From: Malus domestica
Lineage: Eukaryota > Streptophyta > Magnoliopsida > Rosales > Rosaceae
DNA length: 64,000 nt
Direction: 5' to 3'
Assembly: GCF_042453785.1 (NCBI RefSeq)
Contig: NC_091674.1
Span: 5,696,001 to 5,760,000, forward strand
The first letter of the stretch is position 1. Every line of letters starts with the position of its first letter. Positions 22,126-33,931 of this stretch are shown here, in pieces. Under the pieces are notes generated by a model that was not told the origin of the DNA, did no database searches, and saw nothing but the letters and a program-made list of their open reading frames with translations. The position numbers were made by a program, and so were the translations under genes.

Positions 22126-22835
22126 ATGTTAGTCCTCAGCTGGAATGTTCGTGGGCTTGGCAACCGACGGACATTCCGAGACCTGAAGTTTTTACTTCAG
22201 GACAATAAGCCATTCTTTATCTTCCTCTCTGAAACTAGGATGAATGCGAATCAAATGGGTAGGTTAAAATTTCAATTGGGTATGCAAGGAGTATTGTGTG
22301 TACCCCGTGTCGGGCAAGGAGGTGGTTTATGCCTTCTATGGAGGGCTGGAATAAATGTGGCTTTTCGATTGTCATATACTAGCCATATTGACGTCATGGT
22401 GCGTTTGGTTGACGGGTATACGTTCCAGTTCACGGTTTTCTATGGTAATCCAAATTAAGCGTATCGTTTTCACTCTTGGAATTTACTACAGACTCTATAT
22501 TGTGAATGTAATGAACCGCGCATGGTTATGTTGTGGTGATTTCAATGAAGTCTTGGATATTAATGAAGTGTGTAGTTTCCGTACGAGACCGATCTCACAA
22601 ATTGAAGCTTTTTTCAAGAATCATTTCTATTAAATCAATTTGATTTTATTGGTAATGAATTTACGTGGGATAATAGACGCAAGGGAGAGGCAAATGTTAA
22701 AGCGAGGGTGGATCGGGGTTTTGGTAATTTAAGCCTCATTCAACATTGGGGTGGGTTTTCTACCTATCATTTGGTGTCTGAAGTTTCTGATCATTTACCT
22801 ATCCTTATTGAGGATGATGAAATAAATGGAGACTA
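22126..22835 (+). pseudogene. L1 ORF2 endonuclease domain, frameshifted
   Basis: Starts MLVLSWNVRGLGNRRT, the opening strand and catalytic Asn region of the endonuclease/exonuclease/phosphatase fold. Then FLSETRMNANQM with the catalytic Glu, a GGLCLLW block and FTVFYGNPN up to a stop at 22458. After a frameshift the domain continues with CCGDFNEVLD (about 22535) and, in yet another frame, RVDRGFGN and VSEVSDHLPIL near 22705-22805, including the SDH motif. The chemistry would be target nicking for target-primed reverse transcription; frame breaks exclude function. Confidence 0.8.
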
Positions 22836-23391
22836 TTGAAATCAACCGGACCGCGTAGGTTCCTTTTTGAGCAAAATTGGGCTAACGCGGATGAATGCCG
22901 TGAGATTGTACTAAAGGGTCTGGAGAGATGGAGTTCAACCTATGACCAATATTACGAAGTATGCTGGTGCGTTAAGGAATTGGTCAAGAGAGAAATTTGG
23001 GAATCCAAGACAAAAAATTCAGGGGGCTTGGCAAAAGTTGGAGGAACTTCAACTCTCTTTACCCACGGAAGATAATTATTTGGAGCGGCAACTGCTTGCC
23101 AATGAAATTGACGAGTATCTGGAACAAGAAGAAATTAATTGGCAACAACGATCGAGAGTTAATAGTCTAAGCTATGGAGATCGGAAAACTTCCTTTTTCC
23201 ATAAGCATGCTAATTTCCATGCGAAGATTAATGGGTTCAAAGGGGTGTTGGATGAAAATAATTGTGGCATTCTTCTTGAAGCTTTTCAGTTCCAATAATT
23301 TGGAAATCGATGACGAGATATTTCAGGTAGTCAATAATAAAGTTCCTGCAAACTTTAAAATCAGTCCTGCTTTGAAGGCGATAGGTCCAAC

Positions 23392-23869
23392 TGTTGGGCT
23401 TAAAAAGACTTCATTACTTTGGAGATGTTTATCTTACAAAGAAGAATGTAATGCAGCAGAATTGATAGGAAAAAGAAAGAAATAACACTCAAAGTATTAC
23501 ACAAAATTTTAATTCTCACAATAAACTAATACAAGAGAAAACACTCAAATACTCTCACAGTTCTTCATTCTTTTTCTCACTTCTTGCTCTCTTTTTTACT
23601 TCATTACATAGCTTAGCACCTCACCTATTTATAGGCAAGGTTTGCCAACTTACCTTATTGCTAGATCTTTGTAGCTAATGCACACCGACTTAGGCTTTGC
23701 CTAATGTCCACACAATTTTACAACTTGCAATATGCATTCCTAATATTTCTAGAGTTTTCTAGCATAGTGCCACCGACATAGTGTATTGCTAGAATTGTCT
23801 AGCACATGCATGCATTTGCTTTGGGCTGGACCATTTTTCTTGGGCCATAAACAAGATTACAATTCAACA
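23392..23869 (-). repeat. Copia 1, 3' LTR
   Basis: 478 bp, begins TGTTGGGCTTAAAAAG and ends ACAATTCAACA. Pair of 32274-32752. Confidence 0.92.
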
Positions 23870-23884
23870 TCCCCCCTTAATCTT

Positions 23885-25830
23885 GTTTTGTGACGCCGAT
23901 TGAATCCCTCAGTATGACAAAGTCTTCTTGTTTGAGTGGCTTAGTGAATATGTCGACGACTTGGTCTTGAGACTTCACATATTCCACTTGCACATCATTT
24001 CTTGCAATGCACTTCTCTTATGTAGTGATAACGGGTATCTATGTGCTTGTTCCTATCTTGGAATACCAAATTCTTTGCTAAAGCTATTGCAAACTTGTTG
24101 TCAACATAGATCTTTGTTGGTTCTTCTTGTGGCATGCTTAATTCTTTCAGCAAGTTTCTCAGCCAAATTGCTTCACAGACGCATGTGGTAGCAACTACGT
24201 ATTCAGCTTCATAGGTAGATAGTGTGACAATCGACATCCATGTGAATGCAGTGTCTTCCATGAAGAACACAAATCCAGTAGTGCTTCTTCTATCATCAGA
24301 ATCTCCTACCCAATCATTGGCGCTATATCCAACAAGTTTGTAGTTATCAGAACTTGAATAGAACAAGCCAAAGTTAATAGTATCTTTAAGGTATTGAAGA
24401 ATTCTTTTGGCGGTCTTCAAATGTGTAGTTGTGGGATTCTCCATGTAACGACTGACTAATCCGACAACATAGAGAATGTCTGGTCTTATGCAAGTCAAGT
24501 AGCGCAAGCTTCCAATTAGACTCTTGAAAAATGTTGGATCTACGCTTTCTTCTTTGTCATGCTTGGTTAGTTTGACTCTGCACTCCACTGGCGTGCTTAT
24601 GGGCTTACAGTTGTCTATTTTGAACTTTTTCAGTATCTTCTTTGTGTAGCTTTCTTGGGAGATGAAAATACCTTCTTCGTTCTACTTGACTTCAATGCCT
24701 AGGTAGTATGCCATCAACTCGATGTCAGTCATCTCGAATTCTTTGGTCATCACTCTCTTGAACTCTTAAAAAATGCTTGGATTACTTCCGATAAAGATTA
24801 GATCATCCACATATAAGCACATAATCAAAATATCTACATCTTTGACTTTGACGTAAAGAGCATGTTCATGAGGGCACTTGGTGAAGTTGTTCTCCTGGAA
24901 GTACTTGTTGATGCGACTATTCCATGCTCTTGGCGTTTGTTTTAACCCATTGAGGGATTTCTTCAGCTTTAGAACCTTGTCTTCATGCCCTTTGATTTCA
25001 TAGCCTGATGGTTACTGAATGTAGACTTGTTCTTCAAGGACTCCATTTAGGAAAGCGAACTTCACATCCATTTGTTGAATCTTCCATTTGTTTTGAGCTG
25101 CCAATAAAATTAGTAATCATATTGTTTCCAAATGAGCAACGGGTGCAAATACCTCATCGATTTCGGCTCTTTGACTATAGTCGTTTGCCACTAGTTTTGC
25201 CTTGTATCTTTCGACCTCACCGTTGGCATTTTTCTGTCTTGTACACCCACTTGACTCCGATGGCTTTGTGTCATTTCGGAAAAGTAGCGAGTTCCCATGT
25301 ATCATTTTTCTGGATTGCTTTTATTTTCTTCATCCATTACTTTCCTTCACTTAGTATCTTGCACTGCTTCTTGGGAGTCAACTGGTTCACAATCAGCAAA
25401 GAGACAGAAAAGTGTAGGATTATCAAGTCTTTTAGCTACCTCATAAATATTTCGTATATTTCTTGTGCGTGGTACTTCTCTTTCATTTAGACTCCCACTT
25501 GACGATGTTGATGCTAGTGAATTGCCATGATTGCTTGATATTGGTGAGGTTGGTGGAGTAGTGGATTCTTGTTGAACCTTTCTTGCTTGCTCCATCATCC
25601 CTTGTTCATTCTCTTCTTCAAATTGAGGAAAGAAGCTGAGATCACTTGCATGAGAGCCAAAATCCCATTCTCCTTCTTCATCAAACATCACGTCTTGACT
25701 GATCATCGTTTTCCCATTGTTCGGATTATACAGCTTATAGCCTTTTGAATTTGAGTCATAGCCAATGAAGATGAACTTCTTACTTTTATCATCGAGTTTG
25801 GTTCACCTCTCGTTTGGTACATGTACATAC
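23885..25830 (-). pseudogene. Copia 1 pol, 3' part (integrase end, RT, RNase H)
   Basis: Minus strand, reading from 25830 down: the integrase C-terminal region (FIFIGYDSNSKGYKLYNPNN, DVMFDEEGEWDFGS), a Ser/Thr-rich linker, the RT start (about 25300-25120), YVDD catalytic motif near 24808-24819, and the Copia RNase H (23995-24588: DPTFFKSLIGSLRYLTCIRPD, STTGFVFFMEDTAFTW, STYEAEYVVATTCVCEAIWLR, KHIDTRYHYIRE). Stops occur in RT (for example around 24766 and 24681), so pol is not translatable. It joins the upstream half across the nested element at GCTAT. Confidence 0.85.
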
Positions 25831-25835
25831 GCTAT

Positions 25836-27091
25836 TGTTTGGACCCGATTTTACACTATCGGCTCGAACAAGGCCGTTGAATGATTGGGTTCTAGACCGT
25901 TGGATTTCATATTTTTCTAGAAATTACTATTGGGTTATTGTAGTAATTATCTTGAAAAATATTAGGATAGTCCTGGAGAGTGCGAATTGAGATCAAGGAG
26001 CACCACCGAATATCCTTGGCGAGGTGTCAAGCATCCAATCAAATAAACTACATTAGGTTGCTACAAAAGGGACATGTGGATTTTGAGGTTGAATCTTTGA
26101 CTAGGATTGCATGTCAAGGTCAGATTTTCAAGATGAAAAAGTCCTTTGGTTGATGTGATAAGGCATGGGCATTGGCAGAGAAATAAAGATAAAGTTTTCA
26201 GAGTCATAGCACAAGTGAAATTGATTTTCATGCACCTGGACACGCTTGGTGGATGGATCAAGATTTGAACTTGCATTGGAATTATTAGAGGTAGTGTCCT
26301 TTATTGCCGAGTCCTGTTAAAATAAATAGGAGATAACGCTTTGGTTCCAGCATGGCATCTAAAAGATAGGCTGTTGGAAGCCTTTGACTGAAATTCTAGT
26401 TGACGAGTTTGAGTTAAAATCAAATTCTATATTGGTGAAGCAACGGCACACATCTGCTTCTATAAATACCAGGCTGCAAGCACCATTTAAAAGACACAAA
26501 AATCAATACAAAATTGCCCTGCGCAAACTCTCACAACTTGAGATCTTTTTCTTTTCCTTTTTCGCTGACACATCTTCCGTTGGCATCAACAGCACTGTGG
26601 AAGCAACCGGTGATATCTTAAGTCGGCATAGATAGCTCTGTCACCGTAGAGTCGGTCGGTCTCGCAGTATCTTCCGTTGGCATCAACAGCACTGCGGCGA
26701 GAACGGTCGACTGCCTATCCAAGTCTCGGTCGAGAAGGGTTTTCGAATCCTTGTTGGTCGAGGTCATCTCATTAGCCTTCTCGGCGAGGTGAGGTGTTAC
26801 AGTTATTACATTCGGCACATTGTAAGCCGAATTCGGTTCGTGAACTTTGTAAGAAATAGCAGCCTTGTCTTCAGGCTCGAGAGCCCAAGAGGCCGAGACG
26901 CGTTCCTTTCTCGGCCGCAATCGCAAGACGCAGAAGTCAGTAGCGCGACCCAACGCAGCATCATCAAATTTACTCCTCGGCCGAGCCTCGGCCGACGAGT
27001 TGGCACGCCCCGCAATCACCGAAGGACGTAGTTAGCTTAGAATATATTCGGCCTGCGCGCCACGTAGGCTTTGTAATTTCTAGGGTCAACA
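25836..27091 (+). repeat. Nested LTR element, 5' LTR
   Basis: 1256 bp. Contains a CTATAAATAC TATA-type box (about 26460-26469), likely the element promoter, and many TCGGC/GCCGA words also found in the internal region. Confidence 0.92.
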
Positions 27092-27137
27092 TTTTGGCAC
27101 GCCCAGTGGGACCCAGTGCTAAAACTACGAAGTTCAC

Positions 27138-28043
27138 ATGATATATCAAGATTCCAATCTGGCTCAACGTAGCCGATTGTACGAGATCCTGGAGGAATTG
27201 AAAAAACATAATGAGGAATGTAAAAAATCTTTGGAAGCAGAAAAAGTTCTTCGTGGCCATAGAGAGATGCAAAAGTCATTCGCTTGCATGTTGGAAATAA
27301 AAGCTCTTGTTACCCTGCAAAGGCAATGGGTAAATGAAGACAGGGCTCGATTTAATGCCTGGCTAGATGAAGAAAATTTTCCTTACGTTTCTGATTACAG
27401 ATCAATTCCATTTGAAAAATGGTTAGGCCCAAAGGCCGGGGGGCAATTTTTCGCTCCGGCCGTAATCAGACATCGGCCTAAGAAAATTGTTAATTTGGCC
27501 AAAGAACAAAGGCCACCTATTTTTTCGGTCGAGGCTGAATATATGGTCGGCCAAGAAGAAAAACCTAGGCCACCTATTTTTTCGGTCGAGACTGGAAGTG
27601 TGGTAGGCCTAGAAGAAAAAGTTAAAGTTTCTGAGCCACAAATCGACTCAGAAAATGATTCGTCAGAGGAGTGCTCCAATGACGAACAAGACCAATCGAT
27701 TGATATGGTAATTGAAGACATAGGCCTAGCCGAAAAAATCACGCCAATTGATATGATTATTGGTGATAAAGCCGATATGGAGAAATCCCGTTCGGCTAAG
27801 TTGTTCGAGTTCAAAGCTGAAATTTGCGAAATTATTGTGCCTGGGGGGCATAATAATTGTTCAACATATTCGGCGGCCGATAAAAAATATTTTTCCAAGT
27901 TAAATATATTCGGAGATCATTTTTTATTCGGCTCAATGCAAAATTGGATTGGCTGTGTTGATATACAAAAATCTCGGCTTGGAATAAAGCATCGTTGGCC
28001 TCCTCCGCTTTATAGTTCGGCCACTTTTGTTTTCTGTTATTAA
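27138..28043 (+). CDS. Uncharacterised ORF of the non-autonomous LTR element (301 aa)
   Basis: An intact 301-codon frame 47 bp after the 5' LTR. The N-terminus (about 5-75) is charged and predicted coiled coil (YEILEELKKHNEECKKSLEAEKVLRGH). A duplicated motif follows: RPPIFSVEAEYMVGQEEK then RPPIFSVETGSVVGLEEK (about residues 133-165). Next is an acidic segment (SENDSSEECSNDEQDQ) and two related IDM(V/I)I(E/G)D stretches. No zinc knuckle, protease or polymerase motif is seen. It occupies the gag position but I cannot assign it to gag. It is intact in a young element, so it may be needed in cis or simply not yet decayed. Confidence 0.6.
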   Translation: MIYQDSNLAQRSRLYEILEELKKHNEECKKSLEAEKVLRGHREMQKSFACMLEIKALVTLQRQWVNEDRARFNAWLDEENFPYVSDYRSIPFEKWLGPKAGGQFFAPAVIRHRPKKIVNLAKEQRPPIFSVEAEYMVGQEEKPRPPIFSVETGSVVGLEEKVKVSEPQIDSENDSSEECSNDEQDQSIDMVIEDIGLAEKITPIDMIIGDKADMEKSRSAKLFEFKAEICEIIVPGGHNNCSTYSAADKKYFSKLNIFGDHFLFGSMQNWIGCVDIQKSRLGIKHRWPPPLYSSATFVFCY

Positions 28044-28168
28044 AAAATATTGAATAAATTATTTTCTCAACCCATTCGGCTTTTTAGGCCGATGCATAAG
28101 AAAATTAAGGGGGGCGAGGAACATTTTGGCATGTAGCATTTACGAATGCACTTGTTTGGCCGAATATA

Positions 28169-28177
<9 letters not shown>

Positions 28178-28226
<49 letters not shown>

Positions 28227-28327
28227 TCGATGGCCGAGGAGTCCCAAATATATATATAGTAGTCGGCCTCGACATATATAAGTCTCGGCCTCGGCACCTC
28301 GGCATAAAGGTTATCGACCAAGACCAA

Positions 28328-28387
<60 letters not shown>

Positions 28388-28400
28388 ATTGTTTGCTGTG
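28178..28400. repeat. A-run and two (TA)n tracts inside the nested element
   Basis: A pure A-tract (about 28177-28198) followed by TA repeats, and a second long TA tract at 28331-28385. A shorter one lies at 28516-28534. Confidence 0.85.
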
Positions 28401-28909
28401 GTGTCTCAGCTCTCAGTGCTTTAGGCCGAGCTTGCCATTTTTGTATCGCATCAGGCAGCCATGGAGCTCAAAGGAAAATGATGGTGTTTCATTCTGACAT
28501 GCAGTCTATCAGGCTATATATATATATATATATAAACAGCCTTAAAGACATGCTTTAGTGGTAATTCGACATGCAAAGTAGAGACATTATTGACAGTTCT
28601 TCAACTGGTGCATTCAGCTGGTGTGCGTCTCGACCTCGACCCAATTTTTCTCGACCCTCCGAATGGGATCCCGGCAGCTCTCTTTCATCATTATATAACC
28701 ATGCATACCGAGCTCGGCGGGGTATATTGTTGCCGAGTATGGTCCTTTCTCTCGGCCTAGTTTTCTCGGTGGCCCAACCGAGTCATCCACCAATTATGGG
28801 GTGGTCGAGGTGGTCTATTAAGGTGCTTAAAGTCGGCGACTCCAAAGCGCAAATCAGTTTCCTTAACCATTCGGCTTACGAGCCGAAGCTCAAGGAAACT
28901 GGGGGGCAA

Positions 28910-30165
28910 TGTTTGGACCCGATTTTACACTATCGGCTCGAACAAGGCCGTTGAATGATTGGGTTCTAGACCGTTGGATTTCATATTTTTCTAGAAATTA
29001 CTATTGGGTTATTGTAGTAATTATCTTGAAAAATATTAGGATAGTCCTGGAGAGTGCGAATTGAGATCAAGGAGCACCACCGAATATCCTTGGCGAGGTG
29101 TCAAGCATCCAATCAAATAAACTACATTAGGTTGCTACAAAAGGGACATGTGGATTTTGAGGTTGAATCTTTGACTAGGATTGCATGTCAAGGTCAGATT
29201 TTCAAGATGAAAAAGTCCTTTGGTTGATGTGATAAGGCATGGGCATTGGCAGAGAAATAAAGATAAAGTTTTCAGAGTCATAGCACAAGTGAAATTGATT
29301 TTCATGCACCTGGACACGCTTGGTGGATGGATCAAGATTTGAACTTGCATTGGAATTATTAGAGGTAGTGTCCTTTATTGCCGAGTCCTGTTAAAATAAA
29401 TAGGAGATAACGCTTTGGTTCCAGCATGGCATCTAAAAGATAGGCTGTTGGAAGCCTTTGACTGAAATTCTAGTTGACGAGTTTGAGTTAAAATCAAATT
29501 CTATATTGGTGAAGCAACGGCACACATCTGCTTCTATAAATACCAGGCTGCAAGCACCATTTAAAAGACACAAAAATCAATACAAAATTGCCCTGCGCAA
29601 ACTCTCACAACTTGAGATCTTTTTCTTTTCCTTTTTCGCTGACACATCTTCCGTTGGCATCAACAGCACTGTGGAAGCAACCGGTGATATCTTAAGTCGG
29701 CATAGATAGCTCTGTCACCGTAGAGTCGGTCGGTCTCGCAGTATCTTCCGTTGGCATCAACAGCACTGCGGCGAGAACGGTCGACTGCCTATCCAAGTCT
29801 CGGTCGAGAAGGGTTTTCGAATCCTTGTTGGTCGAGGTCATCTCATTAGCCTTCTCGGCGAGGTGAGGTGTTACAGTTATTACATTCGGCACATTGTAAG
29901 CCGAATTCGGTTCGTGAACTTTGTAAGAAATAGCAGCCTTGTCTTCAGGCTCGAGAGCCCAAGAGGCCGAGACGCGTTCCTTTCTCGGCCGCAATCGCAA
30001 GACGCAGAAGTCAGTAGCGCGACCCAACGCAGCATCATCAAATTTACTCCTCGGCCGAGCCTCGGCCGACGAGTTGGCACGCCCCGCAATCACCGAAGGA
30101 CGTAGTTAGCTTAGAATATATTCGGCCTGCGCGCCACGTAGGCTTTGTAATTTCTAGGGTCAACA
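28910..30165 (+). repeat. Nested LTR element, 3' LTR
   Basis: Appears identical to 25836-27091 at an offset of 3074 bp. Confidence 0.92.
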
Positions 30166-30170
30166 GCTAT

Positions 30171-32258
30171 ACTTCCAAAAACTTTTTGATGAGAGATACC
30201 TGGTTTTCTTTCACTCCATGCTTCTTGAGGAGTCTTTCCCTACACACTTCTTGTTGGAGACCTATTGGATAGGTAGATAGCACATCCTACAGCTTCTGCC
30301 CACAACTCTTTAGGCAACTTCTTGCTTTTGAGCATATTTCGAGCCATGTCGATGATAGTTCAATTTTTTTCTTTCCGTCACAACATTTTGTTGAGGGATC
30401 TTGGAACTATAAAAGGTCGACGAATTCCATTGACTTCACATAATTCTTGAAATTCCTTTGAAGTGAATTCTTCTCCTCGATCAAATCTCATAGCTTTGAT
30501 CTTGCAACCACTATCACTTTCTACTACGACTTTGAACTTCTTGAATGCTCCAAAGACCTCTGATTTCTCCTTCAAGAAATACACCCAAGTTTTCCTTGAA
30601 AAATCATCAATGAAGAGAAGGAAATAATTATTTTTACCGAAAGAGCTTGGTTTTATTGGACTTCACACATCGGTGTGAATGAGCTCGAATGGCTTCTAGG
30701 CTTTTGTGGTCGACTCATTTGGAAAGCTTTTCCTGAACTGTTTCCCAAGTAAACATCCTTCGCAAACTTGATCAGAGTGACTGATGCACGGTAAGCCTCT
30801 CACCATCTCCTTGGATAATAACTCCAATCTCCCAAAGTTAAGATGCTCAAAACGAAGATGCCAAAGCCAAGATGTGTCTTTGTAATATGTTTTGAGCCAC
30901 TTCGCAACATCATTTTGAATATTCATAGGAAACATCCTATTCTTTGACACTTTCACCTTGGAAATTAATCTTCCTTTGTCATCTCTAAGAAAAAGGCTAT
31001 AATTTTTCATATGAATATCATAACCTTTTTCTAAGAGTTGACCCAAACTTAAGATGTTGCTTTTCATATTGGGCACGTAGTGGACATTTGAAATTAATTG
31101 GTGATCGTCATTTTTCAAGGGAATAAGGATGTTACCTTTTCCTTTTATGGGTATTTTGGATTCGTCTCCAAAAGAAACGTTGCCACTCACCAATTCATTG
31201 AGCTCTACGAACATGCTTCTTCTTCTGCACATATGGTTGCTGGTGCCGGTGCCAAGGTACCATGTATTGTCTTGGTCTCCATCATTGTTCTTGCATGCTA
31301 GTAGCATAATGCCATTCTCTTCTTTCACATAATTGACCTTCTCATCAGATATGTTACTTAGAGTTCTACATTCCCAAGCATAATGCCCAAACTTTTGACA
31401 ATTATAGCATTGAACTTGAGATTTTTCATACCTCAAGTTTGAGCATCATCTTCCACGACCTTTTGTTGATCTTTCTCATATTTCGTAGTTGCTATGGTTG
31501 TTGAAGTTCCAACCACGTCTACACCCATGTCCACGTCCGTGACCTTGGCCATGACTTCTTCCGTATTGGCTTCTCTCGTTGTCGAAGCTTTCTTCTTCTT
31601 CTTAAGCTGGACATGCGTCTTGAGGAGCTGATTATCATTATGTTGCCTCTTCTTATGGTTCTCTTCATATGCTTGTAGCAAACCCATTAACTGCTCTACA
31701 CTAATTTCTTCCAAGTTTTTGGTTTCTTTAATCGTCACGACAATGTACTCGAACTTAGGGTCCAACGAGCGTAGTATCTTCTCTATAATTCTAACATCTT
31801 CCAACTTTTTACCGTTTCTTTTTAATTGGTTGGAAACGGCTAAGACTCTTGAGAAATAATCGGAGATTGATTCAGACTCTTTCATTTGTAGAGATTCGAA
31901 CTAACCTCTTAATACTTGAAGACGAACCTTTTTCACTTGTTCGACTTTTTTATAAGAGGTTTGAAGCTTCTTTCACGCTTGCTTGGTGGAGGTTGCACTC
32001 GAGACCTTCTCAAAGCCATTGTCATCTAATGCTTGGTAGATGAGGTAAATAGCCTTCTTGTCTTTCTTTCTTGAATCTTTCAAACTCTCCTTCTAGGGTT
32101 GAGACCGAGTAACTTCATCTTTTGGCTCAATGTAGTCTTTGTCCACGACTTCCCAGACATCATGTGCTCCCAAAAGAGCCTTCATTTTGATACTCCAATT
32201 ACCAAAGTTTTTGTTGAGCACTGGAACTTGAAAGGCTACCATAGCGCTGCTAGCCATA
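30171..32258 (-). pseudogene. Copia 1 gag, protease and integrase (5' part)
   Basis: Minus strand from the 5' LTR side: gag UBN2-type region (31433-31885: ISDYFSRVLAVSNQLKRNGK, VRIIEKILRSLDPKFEYIV), zinc knuckle CYNCQKFGHYAWEC (about 31389-31412), protease, then the integrase zinc-binding part (WHLRFEHLNFGRLELLSKEM, CEGCLLGKQ) and a core fragment (30378-30584: RFDRGEEFTSKEFQELCE). Damage: the protease active site reads LGTGTSNHM where LD(S/T)GASNHM is expected, so the catalytic Asp is lost. There are frame breaks at 31433 and in the integrase core. Confidence 0.85.
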
Positions 32259-32270
32259 GCTCTGGTACCA
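32259..32270 (-). other. Primer-binding site of Copia 1
   Basis: TGGTACCAGAGC on the minus strand, one base away from the initiator-methionine tRNA complement; three bases separate it from the LTR. Confidence 0.8.
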
Positions 32271-32273
32271 CTT

Positions 32274-32752
32274 TGTTGGGGCTTAAAAAGACTTCACTAC
32301 TTTGCAGATATTTATCTCACAAAGAAGAATGTAATGCAGCGAAATTGATAGGCAAGAGAAAGAAAATACACTCAAAGTATTACATAAAATTTTTATTCTC
32401 ACAATAAACTAATACAAGAGGAAACACCCAAACACTCTCACACTTCTTCACTCTTTTTCTCACTTCTCACTTTCTTTTTTACTTCATTACATAGCTTAGC
32501 ACCTCACCTATTTATAGGCAAGGTTTGCCGACTTACCTTATTGCTAGATATTTCTAGCTAATGCACACCGACTTAGGCTTTGCCTAATGTCCACACGATT
32601 TTACAAGTTGCAATATGCATTCCTAATATTTCTAGAGTTTTCTAGCATAGTGCCATCGACATAGTGTATTGCTAGAATTTTCTAGCACATGCATGCATTT
32701 GCTTTAGACTGGACCATTTTTCTTGGTACATAAACAAGATTACAATTCAACA
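32274..32752 (-). repeat. Copia 1, 5' LTR
   Basis: 479 bp, mate of 23392-23869, with scattered substitutions. Confidence 0.92.
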
Positions 32753-32757
32753 CCAAC

Positions 32758-33722
32758 AAAATCGTCGGGGCCTAATGCTATGCCAGCATTATTTTTCCAG
32801 AAGTATTGGGATGTGGTGGGTGATGAGGTGAGTAATTTGTGCCTAGATGTTTTGAATGGTAATAATGATGTTGCAAGTTTTAATACTACATTGATTGTGT
32901 TAATTCCTAAAGTGGCGGCTCCCACGAGAGTAACTGAGTTTTGACCAATCAGTTTATGTAATGTTCTGTATAAGATCATTTCCAAAGTAGTAGCAAATAG
33001 GTTGAAACGGGTTTTGTCGTATGTTATATCTGAATTTCAGAGTGTTTTTATTCCTTAACATATGATTCATGATAACGTTTTGGCGGCTTTTGAATCGATA
33101 CATTGTTTGAAAGTTCGGGGGAAGAAAGGGAGAAAGAAGGTTATTTTGAAGTTGGATATGGCCAAGGCATATGACCGGGTTGAGTGGGGTTTCTTGAAGA
33201 AAATGATGATTAAGATGGATTTTCCGATGGTTTTCAATAACCTGATTATGAAGTGTGTAACTTCCAGTTCTCATGCAGGGGTATTCTTTTGGGAATTTCT
33301 CTTCGACTCGTGGTTTATGTCAAGGTGATCCTATTTCTCCGTATTTATTCCTGATTGTAGCAGAAGGATTATCGGCTGTATTACAACATGATGAGTCGGC
33401 TGGGAAAATTCATGGGGTTAAGGTAGCGCCATCTACCCCTCCGGTTAACCACCTATTTTTTGCAAATGATAGTCTCTTGTTTTGTGATGCAAAAATAGAA
33501 GAGGTGACCGAATTGAAAAGAGTGATTGATGTATATGAGAAGGCATTAGGACAGAAAGTTAATTTTATAAATCGGCCTTTTGTTTCAGTTCTTCCATGGA
33601 TTAGGAGATTAAAACAAAAATTCAAGAGTTGTTGGGTGTCCCTATTGTTCCATGTCATGAACGATACCTTGGACTCCCAACAATTGTTGGAAATGATAAG
33701 TGACGAATGTTTCGGTCTCTGA
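32758..33722 (+). pseudogene. L1 ORF2 reverse transcriptase, disabled
   Basis: Continues the L1 after the Copia target site. Recognisable: SSGPNAMPALFFQKYWDVVG, TLIVLIPKVAAPTRVTEF then a [42 protein letters not shown] (first catalytic Asp), GDPISPYLFLIVAEGLS, and HLFFANDSLLF where HLFFADDSLLF is normal: the second catalytic Asp is Asn. Stops at 32942 and 33056 and a frameshift near 33280 also break it. Confidence 0.85.
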
Positions 33723-33931
33723 AAGATAGATTATGGTCGAAGGTTAATGGGTGGGAAGGCAAAATGCTATCCAAGGCAAGTAAGCACGTGCTTCTCAAGG
33801 CTGTATGTCAAGCGGTTCCCTCCTATACAATACAACGATTGTCTTTCATATTCCTATGAGTTGTTGGAGGAATGGGTTTCCGTGAGTTGTCATGTTTCAA
33901 TCAAGCTTTGTTATGTAAATAGGGATGACAT

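Larger units (their letters stand above)
25836..30165 (+). mobile_element. Non-autonomous LTR retrotransposon nested in Copia 1
   Basis: LTRs 25836-27091 and 28910-30165 (both 1256 bp, TGTTTGG...TCAACA) are flanked by GCTAT at 25831-25835 and 30166-30170. The internal region is only 1.8 kb, with a candidate primer-binding region TTTTGGCACGCCCAGTGGG just inside the left LTR and a polypurine tract CTGGGGGGCAA before the right LTR. The only long frame is 27138-28043; no protease, RT or integrase. The LTRs look identical, including all shared short frames at a constant 3074-bp offset. This implies a young insertion that relied on another element's enzymes, probably of the Gypsy type. Confidence 0.92.
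23392..32752 (-). mobile_element. Copia LTR retrotransposon 1 (minus orientation), nested inside the L1
   Basis: LTRs at 23392-23869 and 32274-32752 (TGTTGG...CAACA) are flanked by CCAAC at 23387-23391 and 32753-32757, a 5-bp target duplication. On the minus strand the primer-binding site TGGTACCAGAGC (32259-32270) follows the 5' LTR by three bases. A polypurine tract AAGGGGGGA lies next to the 3' LTR (about 23870-23880). Internal order gag, protease, integrase, RT, RNase H is the Copia order. Without the nested element (25836-30165 plus 5 bp) it is about 5.0 kb, the usual Copia size. The LTRs differ at many sites by eye, so the insertion is not recent. Confidence 0.92.

Noticed and set aside
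21743-22132. A separate gene with GRGRGRGRP motif
   Set aside because: Overlaps the L1 ORF2 start by the ATGTTAG junction and fits the C-terminal end of L1 ORF1.
26061-27015. Frames in the 1256-bp LTR (71-133 codons), duplicated at 29135-30089
   Set aside because: They lie in LTRs, on both strands, without protein-like features.
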